This document shows positions 7,185-14,669 of a stretch of 40,947 nt of DNA, piece by piece; the stretch's first letter is position 1, and each line of letters opens with the position of its first letter. Location: positions 1 to 40,947 of the IMG/VR virus record IMGVR_UViG_3300023284_001516. The stretch is one strand, 5' to 3'. The notes under the pieces were generated by a model. The model saw only the letters and a list, made by a program, of their open reading frames with translations. It was not told the origin of the DNA and made no database searches. The position numbers were made by a program, and so were the translations under genes. The stretch is from a virus.

Positions 7185-10181
7185 ATGACTCTAGATTTCA
7201 CAACCCGTACCGAGATCCATGTACCACCCGAAATAGCATCGACCAAGGTCAAAGGCGTTGGACGCCTCATGTCCGAAGTAGAAGATATCGATGCTTGGCT
7301 CGATAAGAATCTTGTCTTCATGGACCATCCCGAGATCTATGCCTCACATGGCGACGAGATGAATACGGTCCATCGAGATTGGGATACGTCACCTTTCAAG
7401 ATCTGTCTTGTTGGTGGTATGGCTTACCGGAACTCAGTCGGTAATCTGGCAATCCCTTTGCTCTACTCAGAACTAATAGAGACAGCCCCGAAGGATTGGG
7501 TTGTAGATAGAGCGCACTTTTGGGAGACCCGCAAGAACTTTAAGATGACAACAAGAGACGGTGTACCTGTCGTAGGGCTACAGTCGCATCGCCCGCTCGA
7601 CCAGTTCGATGCCCTACTCTTCTCTTGCTCGTATCTCCAGACCACACTCCATATTGGCATGATGTTGAAGTGGTCCGGCATTGCTCCTCGAGCAGATGAA
7701 CGTTCCAATGATGACCCTTATGTGGTCGGTGGTGGTCACCATATGTACGTCAACTCGGACCCTATCTCTCATATTCCGGATATAATCTGGGTTGGTGAGT
7801 TCTCGGCTGGCGGAGTTGAAGCCATTGAAGATATCGCAAAGGCTCGTATCGAAGGTCGTGATAAGTGGGAGTTCATTGAGGAACGGGCGAAGGAAGGACG
7901 ACGAGGGTTCTATGTCCCCTCCTTTTATACCCAGACTTACTCGAAGCACGAACCCTATCCGATAGCAGACTACTACTCTCATGTCGAGGGTGTACCCTTC
8001 CCTGTTAAGAAGGCGTACTCCTCTAACTTGGACCAGGAAGCACACATCAATAAGAGACCAATCGTTTCACTTCTCAATCCAGGCATGGGAACGGCAGAGA
8101 TACAGTCTAGCTTCGGCTGTGATACTGCCACATGCACCTTCTGCTCGGAAGGTCAGACCAACAAACCTTTCCGTTTCTACTCAGTCGACACCATAGTTGA
8201 GGCGGCAAAAGAACAAATGAAGTACAGCGGAATGAGATCGTTTACTCTTTCCGCTTTTGATGGTGCCGGACATCCACTAAAGCGACGTCTGCTACGTCGA
8301 CTCCTCGAGGAGGTGTCAGATGAAGTTACGCTACTATCGCTCAGAGTGGACGAGATGGCAGATGATGACATATTTTCTGTTGTATCTACCACGGCAGGGA
8401 ATAAGACTCTATCGCTTGGTGTGGAGGGTATGTCGGAACGTATGCGTGCGGTCTATCAGAAGTGGTGCAACCAAGGTCAGATACTTAAGGTATCGGAAGA
8501 TGCGATAGCCTCGGGTGCAACCAAGCTGAAGTACTTCATGATCGCCAACCACCCTTGGGAGACCGAAGAGGATCGCATGGAATGGGTCCATACCTTGAAG
8601 GATATCGAGGCACTGAAAGAGAAGTACGGTTCGAAGTGTCAGATCCTGACGTCCTGGACTCCACTTGTGATTATGCCGTTCACCTCACTCCAATGGGAGG
8701 CACCGACACCAGATGACAGAACTCTCCATGGGATCATCAAAGCCATCAAAGATGAAACTGGTACAGACTTTCGTATCGGCTCTGGTGGGCGAAGAGACGA
8801 AGCATATATGGCTCAGCTCATGCAATTGGGAGATCGACGGCTTTCGCATCTTATTGACTGGTGCATCGACAACGACTTCCTCCACTATGGTTCAACGCCT
8901 AAGGGTATGGTGGAAACCATTGAGGACATCCTCAATGAGGTACCACAGGCTGATGGAACTCCTTACGAAGCACCATTAGGATTTCATACTTGGTTTCGTC
9001 CGAAGGCGTACTCTGAACCTCTGCCTTGGGACGCTTGGGATGTGGGCGTCACTAAAGAGTGGCTCATCATGGTCAACGAGATATCCAAGCTCGGACATCA
9101 GCAAGTTCAAACCTGCGTAACCTCATGCTCAGCATGTGGTGCATGTTCAGACCTGGACCGAGTGAAGATGGCGGCAGGACACGCAATGCCAGATGACGAC
9201 TTCGAGATCCATGAGATCAATGTTATCAAGCAACGTGGATCCACCCAGGTCTTGCGTCTCAAGTTGAAGATCGATCGTGACCATCGGTTTATCGGCGACG
9301 AATACTGGCATGCAGGCCTCGTACGTTCGGCCCGTCTTGCTGATCTACCAGTCGACAAGGGCAAGATAGCAATGGTGAGTCAACGTTACAAGTTCTTCGA
9401 TTATGCCTACGGTATCGAGTATGCAGATGTGGGTATGATGGAACGTATTACTCTGAAGCAGGCACGCACAATGGCAGAGTTTATGCCAGCTGGAATGGAG
9501 CTAGTCGATGTACGAGCCTTCTCACCCAACGTCGGTTTACTACGTAACGTGGCAGGAGCTGTGCACTACATCTGCGACGTTCGGCCCGTCTACTCGACAA
9601 GAGCAACGAAGGAAGCTCTCGAGAGAATGCTCGGAGCTGAAGAGTTCATTGCCACCGTCAAGAAGAAGATATATCGTAAAGGCATGGTCTCAGTTGATGT
9701 CGACGTACGCCCGTGGGTGTTGGATGGATGGGTACAGCCGAATGGTCTACTCCACCTCCTCTTGAAGGGTACAGCCAACCCGTACGAACTCCTACCAGCC
9801 ATGTACGGTGTGTCTCGACGAAAGATTCTACCTCTGGATGTGGTACGTGCAGAGATCTATCTCGACGAGAAGGACGAAGGACAAGTGGATGCATTTCGAC
9901 CAGTCTGCCCCAAGACCGGAGTTAAGGTTGAAGCTAATATGTACGATGAGGTGCATGAGTCTGGGCTAGCAGTCAAAGCACGTTACAACCGACTGAACCT
10001 CGACGTCACCAATGTCGGACAGATCCAAATCCAGAACATATCAGAACAAGAATTAGCGGAAGACTCAGAACTTGTGAAGTCATCCGACCTGTTTGATGAG
10101 ATGATGGCAGAGGAGCTGGCCCTGGTCCCACAGACCTTGGGAACGCATCCCGAGCCAGTAACAATCTCAGGTGGTGATTAG
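7185..10181 (+). CDS. Large B12-binding-like / radical SAM / DUF2344-like fusion enzyme
   Basis: A 998-residue protein, the largest in the window. Residues about 65-240 resemble the cobalamin-binding-like N-domain of the radical SAM family described as TIGR03960 (the LVGG, LQSHRPLDQFDALLFS and VVGGGHH segments fit that pattern). The radical SAM site follows at C312-x4-C317-x2-C320, one residue longer than the usual CX3CX2C. A second cysteine set, C644-x3-C648-x2-C651-x2-C654, could hold another Fe-S cluster. Residues about 675-900 resemble the DUF2344/TIGR03936 domain fused in the same family. The substrate is unknown; nucleic acid modification is possible but unproven. The start has GGAG six bases upstream. 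Confidence 0.85.
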   Translation: MTLDFTTRTEIHVPPEIASTKVKGVGRLMSEVEDIDAWLDKNLVFMDHPEIYASHGDEMNTVHRDWDTSPFKICLVGGMAYRNSVGNLAIPLLYSELIETAPKDWVVDRAHFWETRKNFKMTTRDGVPVVGLQSHRPLDQFDALLFSCSYLQTTLHIGMMLKWSGIAPRADERSNDDPYVVGGGHHMYVNSDPISHIPDIIWVGEFSAGGVEAIEDIAKARIEGRDKWEFIEERAKEGRRGFYVPSFYTQTYSKHEPYPIADYYSHVEGVPFPVKKAYSSNLDQEAHINKRPIVSLLNPGMGTAEIQSSFGCDTATCTFCSEGQTNKPFRFYSVDTIVEAAKEQMKYSGMRSFTLSAFDGAGHPLKRRLLRRLLEEVSDEVTLLSLRVDEMADDDIFSVVSTTAGNKTLSLGVEGMSERMRAVYQKWCNQGQILKVSEDAIASGATKLKYFMIANHPWETEEDRMEWVHTLKDIEALKEKYGSKCQILTSWTPLVIMPFTSLQWEAPTPDDRTLHGIIKAIKDETGTDFRIGSGGRRDEAYMAQLMQLGDRRLSHLIDWCIDNDFLHYGSTPKGMVETIEDILNEVPQADGTPYEAPLGFHTWFRPKAYSEPLPWDAWDVGVTKEWLIMVNEISKLGHQQVQTCVTSCSACGACSDLDRVKMAAGHAMPDDDFEIHEINVIKQRGSTQVLRLKLKIDRDHRFIGDEYWHAGLVRSARLADLPVDKGKIAMVSQRYKFFDYAYGIEYADVGMMERITLKQARTMAEFMPAGMELVDVRAFSPNVGLLRNVAGAVHYICDVRPVYSTRATKEALERMLGAEEFIATVKKKIYRKGMVSVDVDVRPWVLDGWVQPNGLLHLLLKGTANPYELLPAMYGVSRRKILPLDVVRAEIYLDEKDEGQVDAFRPVCPKTGVKVEANMYDEVHESGLAVKARYNRLNLDVTNVGQIQIQNISEQELAEDSELVKSSDLFDEMMAEELALVPQTLGTHPEPVTISGGD

Positions 10182-10204
10182 GCAGACTCCGGTCGTAGCC
10201 TAAT
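10177..10204 (+). other. Stem-loop over the stop of the radical SAM gene
   Basis: ATTAGGC (10177-10183) pairs with GCCTAAT (10198-10204), and inside the loop GAC pairs with GTC. The stop codon TAG lies in the left arm. No T-run follows, so it may be an inefficient terminator or an RNA-stability element after the radical SAM message. Confidence 0.35.
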
Positions 10205-10219
10205 TCACCTATCGACACC

Positions 10220-10513
10220 ATGACCCGACGAGTCACCTGCTCCAATCCCCTCTGTAACAGGACGGTATTGGTGCGGGAGGGCTCTTCGGGTCGTGACTTC
10301 TACTGTTCAAAAGAGCATCGAGCTTTATGGTCTCCTCAGATGAGAGCTATCGCCCAACGCATCGGAGCGAAGGATCCAAAGAACCTTCTTGATCAGCTCA
10401 ATCTCATCACTCGAAACAACGGGACTGACTTAACAGCATCCGTTCTCGGTGTTAACACACGTACTCTTGTTCGCTGGATGGATCGCTTAAGAACTGAATA
10501 CCCCCTTCTTTAG
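10220..10513 (+). CDS. Zinc-finger plus helix-turn-helix DNA-binding protein
   Basis: A 97-residue protein. The N-terminal third has C-S-N-P-L-C and later Y-C-S-K-E-H, giving a CxxxxC...CxxxH zinc site. The C-terminal part is helical with a helix-turn-helix-like segment, roughly residues 65-92 (DLTASVLGVNTRTLVRWMDRL, read in two parts around LGVNT). This arrangement suggests a small DNA-binding regulator. It is a candidate, on position and size only, for the factor that reads the repeated operators in this genome. The upstream ribosome site is weak. It follows the stem-loop at 10177. Confidence 0.65.
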   Translation: MTRRVTCSNPLCNRTVLVREGSSGRDFYCSKEHRALWSPQMRAIAQRIGAKDPKNLLDQLNLITRNNGTDLTASVLGVNTRTLVRWMDRLRTEYPLL

Positions 10514-10526
10514 CGGTATCATAATT

Positions 10527-10688
10527 ATGTTTATATCAGACCCAAGCATCTTGGTGTGGCTTCTAGATAGGACAGGTAAGAAACCAGAAGCATTAAGTTT
10601 TGTCTACGAAGCTTTCGATACTAATTGGTATACTGTTCTCGGTTATGTTTTTACTTGGGAACTTTACCAAAGGGTTATGACTGTATGA
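10527..10688 (+). CDS. Possible small protein, 53 residues
   Basis: An ATG-started frame between two better supported genes. The product has an ordinary protein composition, rich in aromatic residues and Leu/Val, with no charged low-complexity runs. No Shine-Dalgarno site is clear. Its TGA stop falls within the GAGGG ribosome site of the next gene, the usual packing in this genome. No family is recognised. It may be a real small gene in a 187-base gap that otherwise holds nothing I can see. Confidence 0.4.
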   Translation: MFISDPSILVWLLDRTGKKPEALSFVYEAFDTNWYTVLGYVFTWELYQRVMTV

Positions 10689-10700
10689 GGGTTTACTTCA

Positions 10701-10904
10701 GTGGAATTAACAGCTGAGCGTAAGAAGCACATTGACTCGCTTAGTGTCGAGGAGCTTCTCAGACACAACAGGTTTGCTCCTGCTGGTGATCGCTGGTTTC
10801 AAGGCGACACGGGTGACTATTGGCTTGAGCGGTTGTTCAAGCTAAGGTCAGAAGACAACGCTGCTTATGTAAGGGCTTCCAAGAATATAGGTTGGAGCGG
10901 ATGA
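10701..10904 (+). CDS. Small conserved phage protein
   Basis: A 67-residue soluble protein. The segment ERKKHIDSLSVEELL followed by RFAPAGDRWFQGDTG and DYW resembles a small family I recognise from many environmental tailed phages, without a known function. The start is GTG with GAGGG nine bases upstream. The end overlaps the endonuclease IV gene in an ATGA junction, so the two are likely translated together. Confidence 0.72.
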   Translation: MELTAERKKHIDSLSVEELLRHNRFAPAGDRWFQGDTGDYWLERLFKLRSEDNAAYVRASKNIGWSG

Positions 10905-11695
10905 AGATTGGTCTCCATATCTCGACTCAGGGTGACCCAATCAAGGCACTTCGGGCCTTTGAGATGGCCGGTGGACAAGCGGCACAGATCTTCTCGGGTA
11001 ACCCTCGAAGGTTTATGCCGAGTAAGAAGGCTGGATACTACGACGGCGACATGTCCATTGTTGTTCATTCATCATATGTGATCAACCTGGGTTTGATAGA
11101 GAACCATTCGAAGGCTCTGCCAGGTGCTGTTGACCAGTTCAAATGGGCACAGGAGATTGGGGCTGACTGGTACGTACTCCATGCCGGCTCCACTAAGAAT
11201 GTTCCGCATTCTCACGGTCTATATTCATGGAGGAAAGCAATCGATGAGCTCCTTGCGCACAAAATTGGTGGTACTCGACTGGCGATCGAGAACATGGCTC
11301 AGGGACGTCCGTTTCCTACTGCGGGTTCTCTGGGCAATCTTGAAACGGTCGCGCACTTGGTTCAGGGTTACTCCTCAGATGACGTTTCCATCTGTCTTGA
11401 TACAGCTCACGCCTGGGGAGCAGGAGAGAATCTCCGAGCTCTTGCAGAACTTGGCTCTAACCGCTGGATACGACTCTTCCACGCTAACATCCCGAATGCT
11501 GGAATCGCTTACGGTTCAAGACTTGATCGACATGATCAACACATTCAAGAAGGAGCATTCCCTGTAGGTCTCTTGGTAGACATTATGCAATCAATACAAC
11601 CGGAAGTAGCGATTCTTGAATCCATGGTCCATACCGTACAAGATTGCCAGTACCTGTATGATCTAGTAATGCATTCGAACGGGAATGTGAAATGA
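10901..11695 (+). CDS. nfo: Endonuclease IV (AP endonuclease)
   Basis: A 264-residue TIM-barrel protein with the zinc ligands of endonuclease IV in order: H6 in GLHIS, the VHSSY and LHAGS strands, the Glu in AIENMAQG, DTAHAWGAG, the FHAN strand, the SRLDRHDQHI segment and a terminal Glu in ILESM. Endonuclease IV cuts DNA 5' of abasic sites and acts on oxidised bases using a three-metal centre. Length is close to the bacterial family. ATG 10901 overlaps the upstream TGA. The phage may use it to repair its own genome or to incise modified bases; an active link to the radical SAM enzyme is speculation. Confidence 0.92.
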   Translation: MKIGLHISTQGDPIKALRAFEMAGGQAAQIFSGNPRRFMPSKKAGYYDGDMSIVVHSSYVINLGLIENHSKALPGAVDQFKWAQEIGADWYVLHAGSTKNVPHSHGLYSWRKAIDELLAHKIGGTRLAIENMAQGRPFPTAGSLGNLETVAHLVQGYSSDDVSICLDTAHAWGAGENLRALAELGSNRWIRLFHANIPNAGIAYGSRLDRHDQHIQEGAFPVGLLVDIMQSIQPEVAILESMVHTVQDCQYLYDLVMHSNGNVK

Positions 11696-11946
11696 TCACT
11701 TTCGCTTTAATTGGTTGGGTCATAGTTTGGTTCTTCTTACTCTTTGTTATCGGGTTCGAGATCCTTGCCCTGATGCGGAAAGAGGAAGATTGGCCTACCT
11801 GGTCCCGAATGGTCTGGAGGATACAGATGCGTTGGCCATGGACTCGATGGTTGTTTTTGTTTTTGGTTATCGCTATTAGTGGGACATGGACTATCTGGCT
11901 CTCCATCCATTTCTTTTTCGGTGAATGTGCCTTTGGCCTCTGCTAA
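11692..11946 (+). CDS. Small membrane protein, two predicted helices
   Basis: An 84-residue protein with hydrophobic segments at about residues 4-27 and 52-72, separated by a basic, Trp-rich loop. It begins in an ATGA overlap with the endonuclease IV gene and ends in a TAATG overlap with the next gene. No family is recognised. Its place among DNA metabolism genes suggests membrane anchoring of early functions or an accessory role, not lysis. Codon use is richer in T than in nearby core genes. Confidence 0.65.
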   Translation: MITFALIGWVIVWFFLLFVIGFEILALMRKEEDWPTWSRMVWRIQMRWPWTRWLFLFLVIAISGTWTIWLSIHFFFGECAFGLC

Positions 11947-12194
11947 TGACTGACATAGAGATGGAACATGTAGGAGCGATAGCCGGCGAGATGATGCATG
12001 AGATGCGGAGGGCAACTAAGCTCTTTGGTCCTTTTGCCTCGGGCCACGAGGGTTATGGAGTCTTGAAGGAAGAACTCGATGAACTCTGGGACGAGATTAA
12101 ACTGAAGGACGGCCATCCGACCGACTTAAGGACGGCCATACATCTTGGAGCCATGGCAATCCGTTTTGTCTACGATCTCTGTGATCAGGAATGA
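11946..12194 (+). CDS. MazG-like all-alpha NTP pyrophosphohydrolase superfamily protein
   Basis: An 82-residue helical protein. The helix with GYGVLKEELDELWDEIK holds an E-E-L-D-E-L-x-D-E pattern typical of the metal-binding helix in MazG-like enzymes, and AAHLGAMAIRF-type packing follows near the C-terminus (AIHLGAMAIRF). The superfamily hydrolyses nucleotide triphosphates or (p)ppGpp-like molecules with Mg2+. The chain is short, as in many phage members. I chose ATG 11946, which overlaps the upstream TAA; an in-frame TTG-type start at 11925 lies inside the membrane protein gene. Activity is inferred from the motif, not shown. Confidence 0.6.
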   Translation: MTDIEMEHVGAIAGEMMHEMRRATKLFGPFASGHEGYGVLKEELDELWDEIKLKDGHPTDLRTAIHLGAMAIRFVYDLCDQE

Positions 12195-12221
12195 CTTTTG
12201 CCTTTAATTTTAGGTTCAATT

Positions 12222-12503
12222 ATGAGCGAATTAGAGAAGATTAAAGCATTAGGCATGGCTTTGGGTTCCAACTCCTCTGAAAAGTGGGGCGGGAAACCTC
12301 CAATGGCGACTTGTCCTAACTGTGGTGAACCGCTCATTGCTACCTTTCATTTCCCAGGATATGAGTTCATTTGTGCTTCTTGTAAGCGGATGTGGGGGTT
12401 TGTGGATCCCGTGCCAGTAGAGTCGACGCCAGAGCTAGAAGCTCGTCACAGTGAACTTAAAGCTCAATGGATTGCTGAACTTGAGGACCAGAAGACAGAA
12501 TGA
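12222..12503 (+). CDS. Zinc-ribbon small phage protein
   Basis: A 93-residue protein with CPNCGEPLIATF and, 21 residues on, CASCKRMWGF, forming a clear four-cysteine zinc ribbon. The C-terminal third is a charged helix. Proteins with this ribbon and the Gly-Phe after it are common in tailed phages and have no assigned role; binding to nucleic acid or to RNA polymerase is possible. I chose ATG 12222 with AGG seven bases upstream; an in-frame TTG at 12198 gives eight more residues. It ends in an ATGA overlap with dnaX. Confidence 0.75.
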   Translation: MSELEKIKALGMALGSNSSEKWGGKPPMATCPNCGEPLIATFHFPGYEFICASCKRMWGFVDPVPVESTPELEARHSELKAQWIAELEDQKTE

Positions 12504-13567
12504 CGCTCGCTCTCGATTATAGACCTGTCATCTGGGACGATCTCGTTGGACAAGAGGTCAACACAAAGATAATAACCTCGATGCTGAGGCGGAAGCAACA
12601 ACATCCCTTCTTCATATTTTCCGGACCACGAGGAGTCGGCAAGACAACAGCGGCACGAATACTGGCGAAGTCACTAAACTGCACAGGAGATCAAAATGGA
12701 TCTGTCAATCCGTGTAACAAATGTGAAGCGTGTTTATCTATCGATACCGACTCGTGTCCGGATGTCGTTGAACTCGACGCGGCATCACATGGCGGTGTTC
12801 AATCTGTCCGGCGGATCCGCGAACTCAGCCTTTATCGGCCTATCCAGGTCCGTCAAAGAGTTATCATTCTGGACGAGGCTCATGCTATGTCTCGGGAGGC
12901 CTTTCAAGCGCTCTTAAAGATCCTCGAAGAGCCACCCTCCTACATGACATTCGTGATGGCAACGACTGAGGTCCATGCCATACCCGATACCATCATCAGC
13001 CGAGCCTTCCCATTCGAGTTCAGACGGATCTCGGCCAACGACATCTTTCGCCGGATAGACATGATAGCGAAGAAAGAGTCACTGGGTCTTACGGAAGGCG
13101 CTCTGCGGTTGATAAGTCTCCATGTGTCCGGCGGACTTCGAGACGCAATCACCCTGATGGAACAGGTAAGCACTCTCGAAGACAACGTCGACGAAGATAC
13201 AGTAGTCAGAGTTCTCGGACTTTTGGTCCGCTCGGAAATAGCAAAGTTCTTCGACTCACTCATAAACAAGCAACGCGCAAAGGTGTTCATGTGGACAAAG
13301 GAAATGACAGATCGAGGTATCGAGGCGAAAGTAGTCCTATCCGCATTGCTCGGCTACGCCCGAGATTTAATGAGCGTCTCAGTTGGTTTCCGTGGAGACC
13401 TCAACGACACGGACTACGCCAAAGCGACGGCCCAGTCAAAGATACTGGGACAAGAGCGATTACTCTCCATCGCGAACGACTTGATGGATCTGGAAGCACG
13501 ATCGACCAACTCGCCGGTGCCCGTCTCGATCTTAATAGAATTATCTCTCTCAAAGATGGTGATCTGA
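12500..13567 (+). CDS. dnaX: DNA polymerase III clamp loader subunit, DnaX-like
   Basis: A 355-residue AAA+ protein. Walker A is at residues 42-49 (GPRGVGKT), the DnaX zinc module at C61, C72, C75 and C78, and Walker B at D125-E-A-H128. The ISRA segment corresponds to the SRC motif, with Ala in place of Cys but the arginine finger kept. A collar domain fills the C-terminus. The length matches the short gamma form; the tau-specific polymerase-binding part is missing. It opens the sliding clamp (4785) and places it on primed DNA. No delta or delta' subunit is in the window, so it may assemble alone, with host subunits, or with the product of 13582. Confidence 0.93.
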   Translation: MTLALDYRPVIWDDLVGQEVNTKIITSMLRRKQQHPFFIFSGPRGVGKTTAARILAKSLNCTGDQNGSVNPCNKCEACLSIDTDSCPDVVELDAASHGGVQSVRRIRELSLYRPIQVRQRVIILDEAHAMSREAFQALLKILEEPPSYMTFVMATTEVHAIPDTIISRAFPFEFRRISANDIFRRIDMIAKKESLGLTEGALRLISLHVSGGLRDAITLMEQVSTLEDNVDEDTVVRVLGLLVRSEIAKFFDSLINKQRAKVFMWTKEMTDRGIEAKVVLSALLGYARDLMSVSVGFRGDLNDTDYAKATAQSKILGQERLLSIANDLMDLEARSTNSPVPVSILIELSLSKMVI

Positions 13568-13581
13568 CGGAGACTCAGCTC

Positions 13582-13890
13582 GTGGAGTTAGTCTCCACCG
13601 AGCTCTACACTCATCTGAGCGAGCAACTAGCCGACGAGAAAGCAATATCCGCACTCCACTGGATACTCATTCAGCGCGCCACAATAAGATTTGCTAAGGC
13701 AACGATATTCGAACATCGTCAGGACGATAAGTTAATGATGGAACTACTCACAGAACCACTCCGAGCAATGAGACATACAGATGCAGTCATGCGTCGCATC
13801 GAAGACGTCATAGCAAAGGTATTGCTCGAAGCACTCCCAGATCCTGCCGACAGAGCGCGAGCCATGACCCGAATTGTGGACGTGGATTAA
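13582..13890 (+). CDS. Helical protein of unknown function downstream of dnaX
   Basis: A 102-residue, largely helical, soluble protein. I chose GTG 13582, which has GGAG nine bases upstream; it lies 14 bases after the dnaX stop. The same frame is open further upstream but there overlaps the clearly coding dnaX collar domain, so that part is a shadow. The frame is -1 relative to dnaX. I looked for a slippery heptamer that would create a longer tau-like product and found none. It may be a clamp-loader partner, given its place, but no sequence motif supports this. The first origin-like repeat begins directly after the stop. Confidence 0.6.
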   Translation: MELVSTELYTHLSEQLADEKAISALHWILIQRATIRFAKATIFEHRQDDKLMMELLTEPLRAMRHTDAVMRRIEDVIAKVLLEALPDPADRARAMTRIVDVD

Positions 13891-14107
13891 CCGCAGAACA
13901 GCATTTGTGCGATCGACCGTAGAACAATAATTGTGAGAGAGTCCAAGGAAGTTAGCCGCAGAACAGCATTTGCACGAAAGCAACCGCAGAACAGCATTTC
14001 CGTCAGGCCGAGGGAATTAACCGCAGAACAGCATTTCCTCACACGCCAGAGTCGCCGCAGAACAGTGCTAGGGGTAGGGGGAGGGAGATCGCCGCACAAC
14101 AGTGTTT
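13891..14107 (+). repeat. Seven 16-bp direct repeats, iteron-like array
   Basis: Copies of CCGCAGAACAGCATTT start at 13891, 13956, 13984 and 14021 (identical), with variants at 13917 (CCGTAGAACAATAATT), 14055 (CCGCAGAACAGTGCTA) and 14092 (CCGCACAACAGTGTTT). All face the same way, with 26-39 bases between starts. A G-rich tract (runs of 4, 5 and 3 G within 14071-14085) lies between the last two copies. No gene is present here. Arrays like this bind replication initiators or regulators; position after dnaX and before an A+T-rich promoter makes a replication origin likely. Confidence 0.85.
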
Positions 14108-14113
14108 TCGGAC

Positions 14114-14129
14114 TGGTACTCGGGTACTA
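14114..14129. promoter_or_regulatory. Operator palindrome without promoter (one mismatch)
   Basis: TGGTACTCGGGTACTA differs from the TAGTAC-N4-GTACTA consensus at one base. No -35/-10 pair follows at the usual place. It lies between the direct repeats and the promoter at 14238. Confidence 0.6.
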
Positions 14130-14187
14130 CCTCGATCAACATCTTCTCGAACGTTACGAGACTTCTCTCTTCATTCTGCCCGTAACC

Positions 14188-14203
14188 TAGTACTCGAGTA
14201 CCA
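14188..14203. promoter_or_regulatory. Operator palindrome without promoter (one mismatch)
   Basis: TAGTACTCGAGTACCA matches the operator consensus at all but one base. It is 50 bases upstream of the operator at 14238, a spacing of nearly five helical turns, which would suit cooperative binding or looping. Confidence 0.65.
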
Positions 14204-14237
14204 CGTTACGAGTACCTTCTGGCCGGGTGCAGTAACC

Positions 14238-14282
14238 TAGTACTCTGGTACTATTGACAATTTTCTTGAAATATGGTATAAT
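14238..14282 (+). promoter_or_regulatory. Consensus sigma70 promoter with abutting operator (copy 2)
   Basis: TAGTACTCTGGTACTA (14238-14253) is followed at once by -35 TTGACA (14254-14259), 17 bases, and -10 TATAAT (14277-14282) preceded by TGG. Both boxes are perfect consensus. It drives the paralogue at 14307. Confidence 0.9.
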
Positions 14283-14306
14283 TATAGTATCGGGGAGATA
14301 TGCCAG

Positions 14307-14588
14307 ATGAAAAAGGTTTCGCATAGAAAACTAGATGGAAAGAACCAATATCAAATCCTTTACCGGGGAGTGGTGGTAGCAGAAGTCCACAAAACCAAAA
14401 GAGGATTTCAAGGTTCAACAATAAATTACGGAATCTTGAATATGAATCTTCGAGAGAGAACCATGAAGGGGATCAAAGTCCAAATGGGAATCTTCGTAGA
14501 TAAAACTCCAAGAACTTATTGGAAAGGAATTGACACAATCAAAGTTGTGAAGGCTCAGGAGTTGTACTGGAGAGCTGGAAAGGATTAG
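14307..14588 (+). CDS. Small paralogous early protein, copy 2
   Basis: A 93-residue basic protein of unknown function, one of four paralogues (see 3224, 14679 and 16567). It keeps Y-Q-I-L-Y, the VVVAEV strand, HKTKRGF and a RERTMKG segment; the last is closest to the 14679 copy. The C-terminal third differs from the other copies. It starts at ATG with GGGGAG about ten bases upstream. Its TAG stop is the first codon of the operator that controls the next gene. Strong consensus promoter boxes suggest high early expression. A role against host functions is possible but nothing in the sequence shows it. Confidence 0.75.
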   Translation: MKKVSHRKLDGKNQYQILYRGVVVAEVHKTKRGFQGSTINYGILNMNLRERTMKGIKVQMGIFVDKTPRTYWKGIDTIKVVKAQELYWRAGKD

Positions 14589-14630
14589 TACTCCGGTACT
14601 ATTGACTCCACCTTCATAATCTGGTATAAT
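14586..14630 (+). promoter_or_regulatory. Sigma70 promoter with abutting operator (copy 3)
   Basis: TAGTACTCCGGTACTA (14586-14601) overlaps the upstream stop codon and abuts -35 TTGACT (14602-14607); a 17-base spacer leads to -10 TATAAT (14625-14630) with TGG before it. It drives the gene at 14679. Confidence 0.88.
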
Positions 14631-14642
14631 ATAAGTAAGAAT

Positions 14643-14669
14643 GGCAATCCTGCCGGACCCGAACAGGAG
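14643..14669 (+). promoter_or_regulatory. Shared leader: hairpin, GGACCCG and ribosome site (copy 1)
   Basis: A small stem (GGCA/TGCC) is followed directly by GGACCCG (14655-14661), three bases, and AGGAG (14665-14669). The same order and exact three-base spacing recur before the genes at 15048 and 15585. The conserved block upstream of the ribosome site may control translation. Confidence 0.55.

Noticed and set aside
13289-13567. Programmed -1 frameshift in dnaX giving a tau-like form
   Set aside because: The second frame is in the right register, but no XXXYYYZ heptamer is present in the overlap and a ribosome site exists for an independent start at 13582.
13291-13581. Upstream part of the frame that ends at 13890, starting at GTG 13291
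   Set aside because: It overlaps the collar domain of DnaX, whose frame is clearly the coding one; the Arg/Ser/Pro-rich translation looks like a shadow.
13891-14107. CRISPR array
   Set aside because: Repeats are only 16 bp with gaps of 10-23 bases, several are degenerate, and there are no cas1/cas2 genes; the array fits iterons better.
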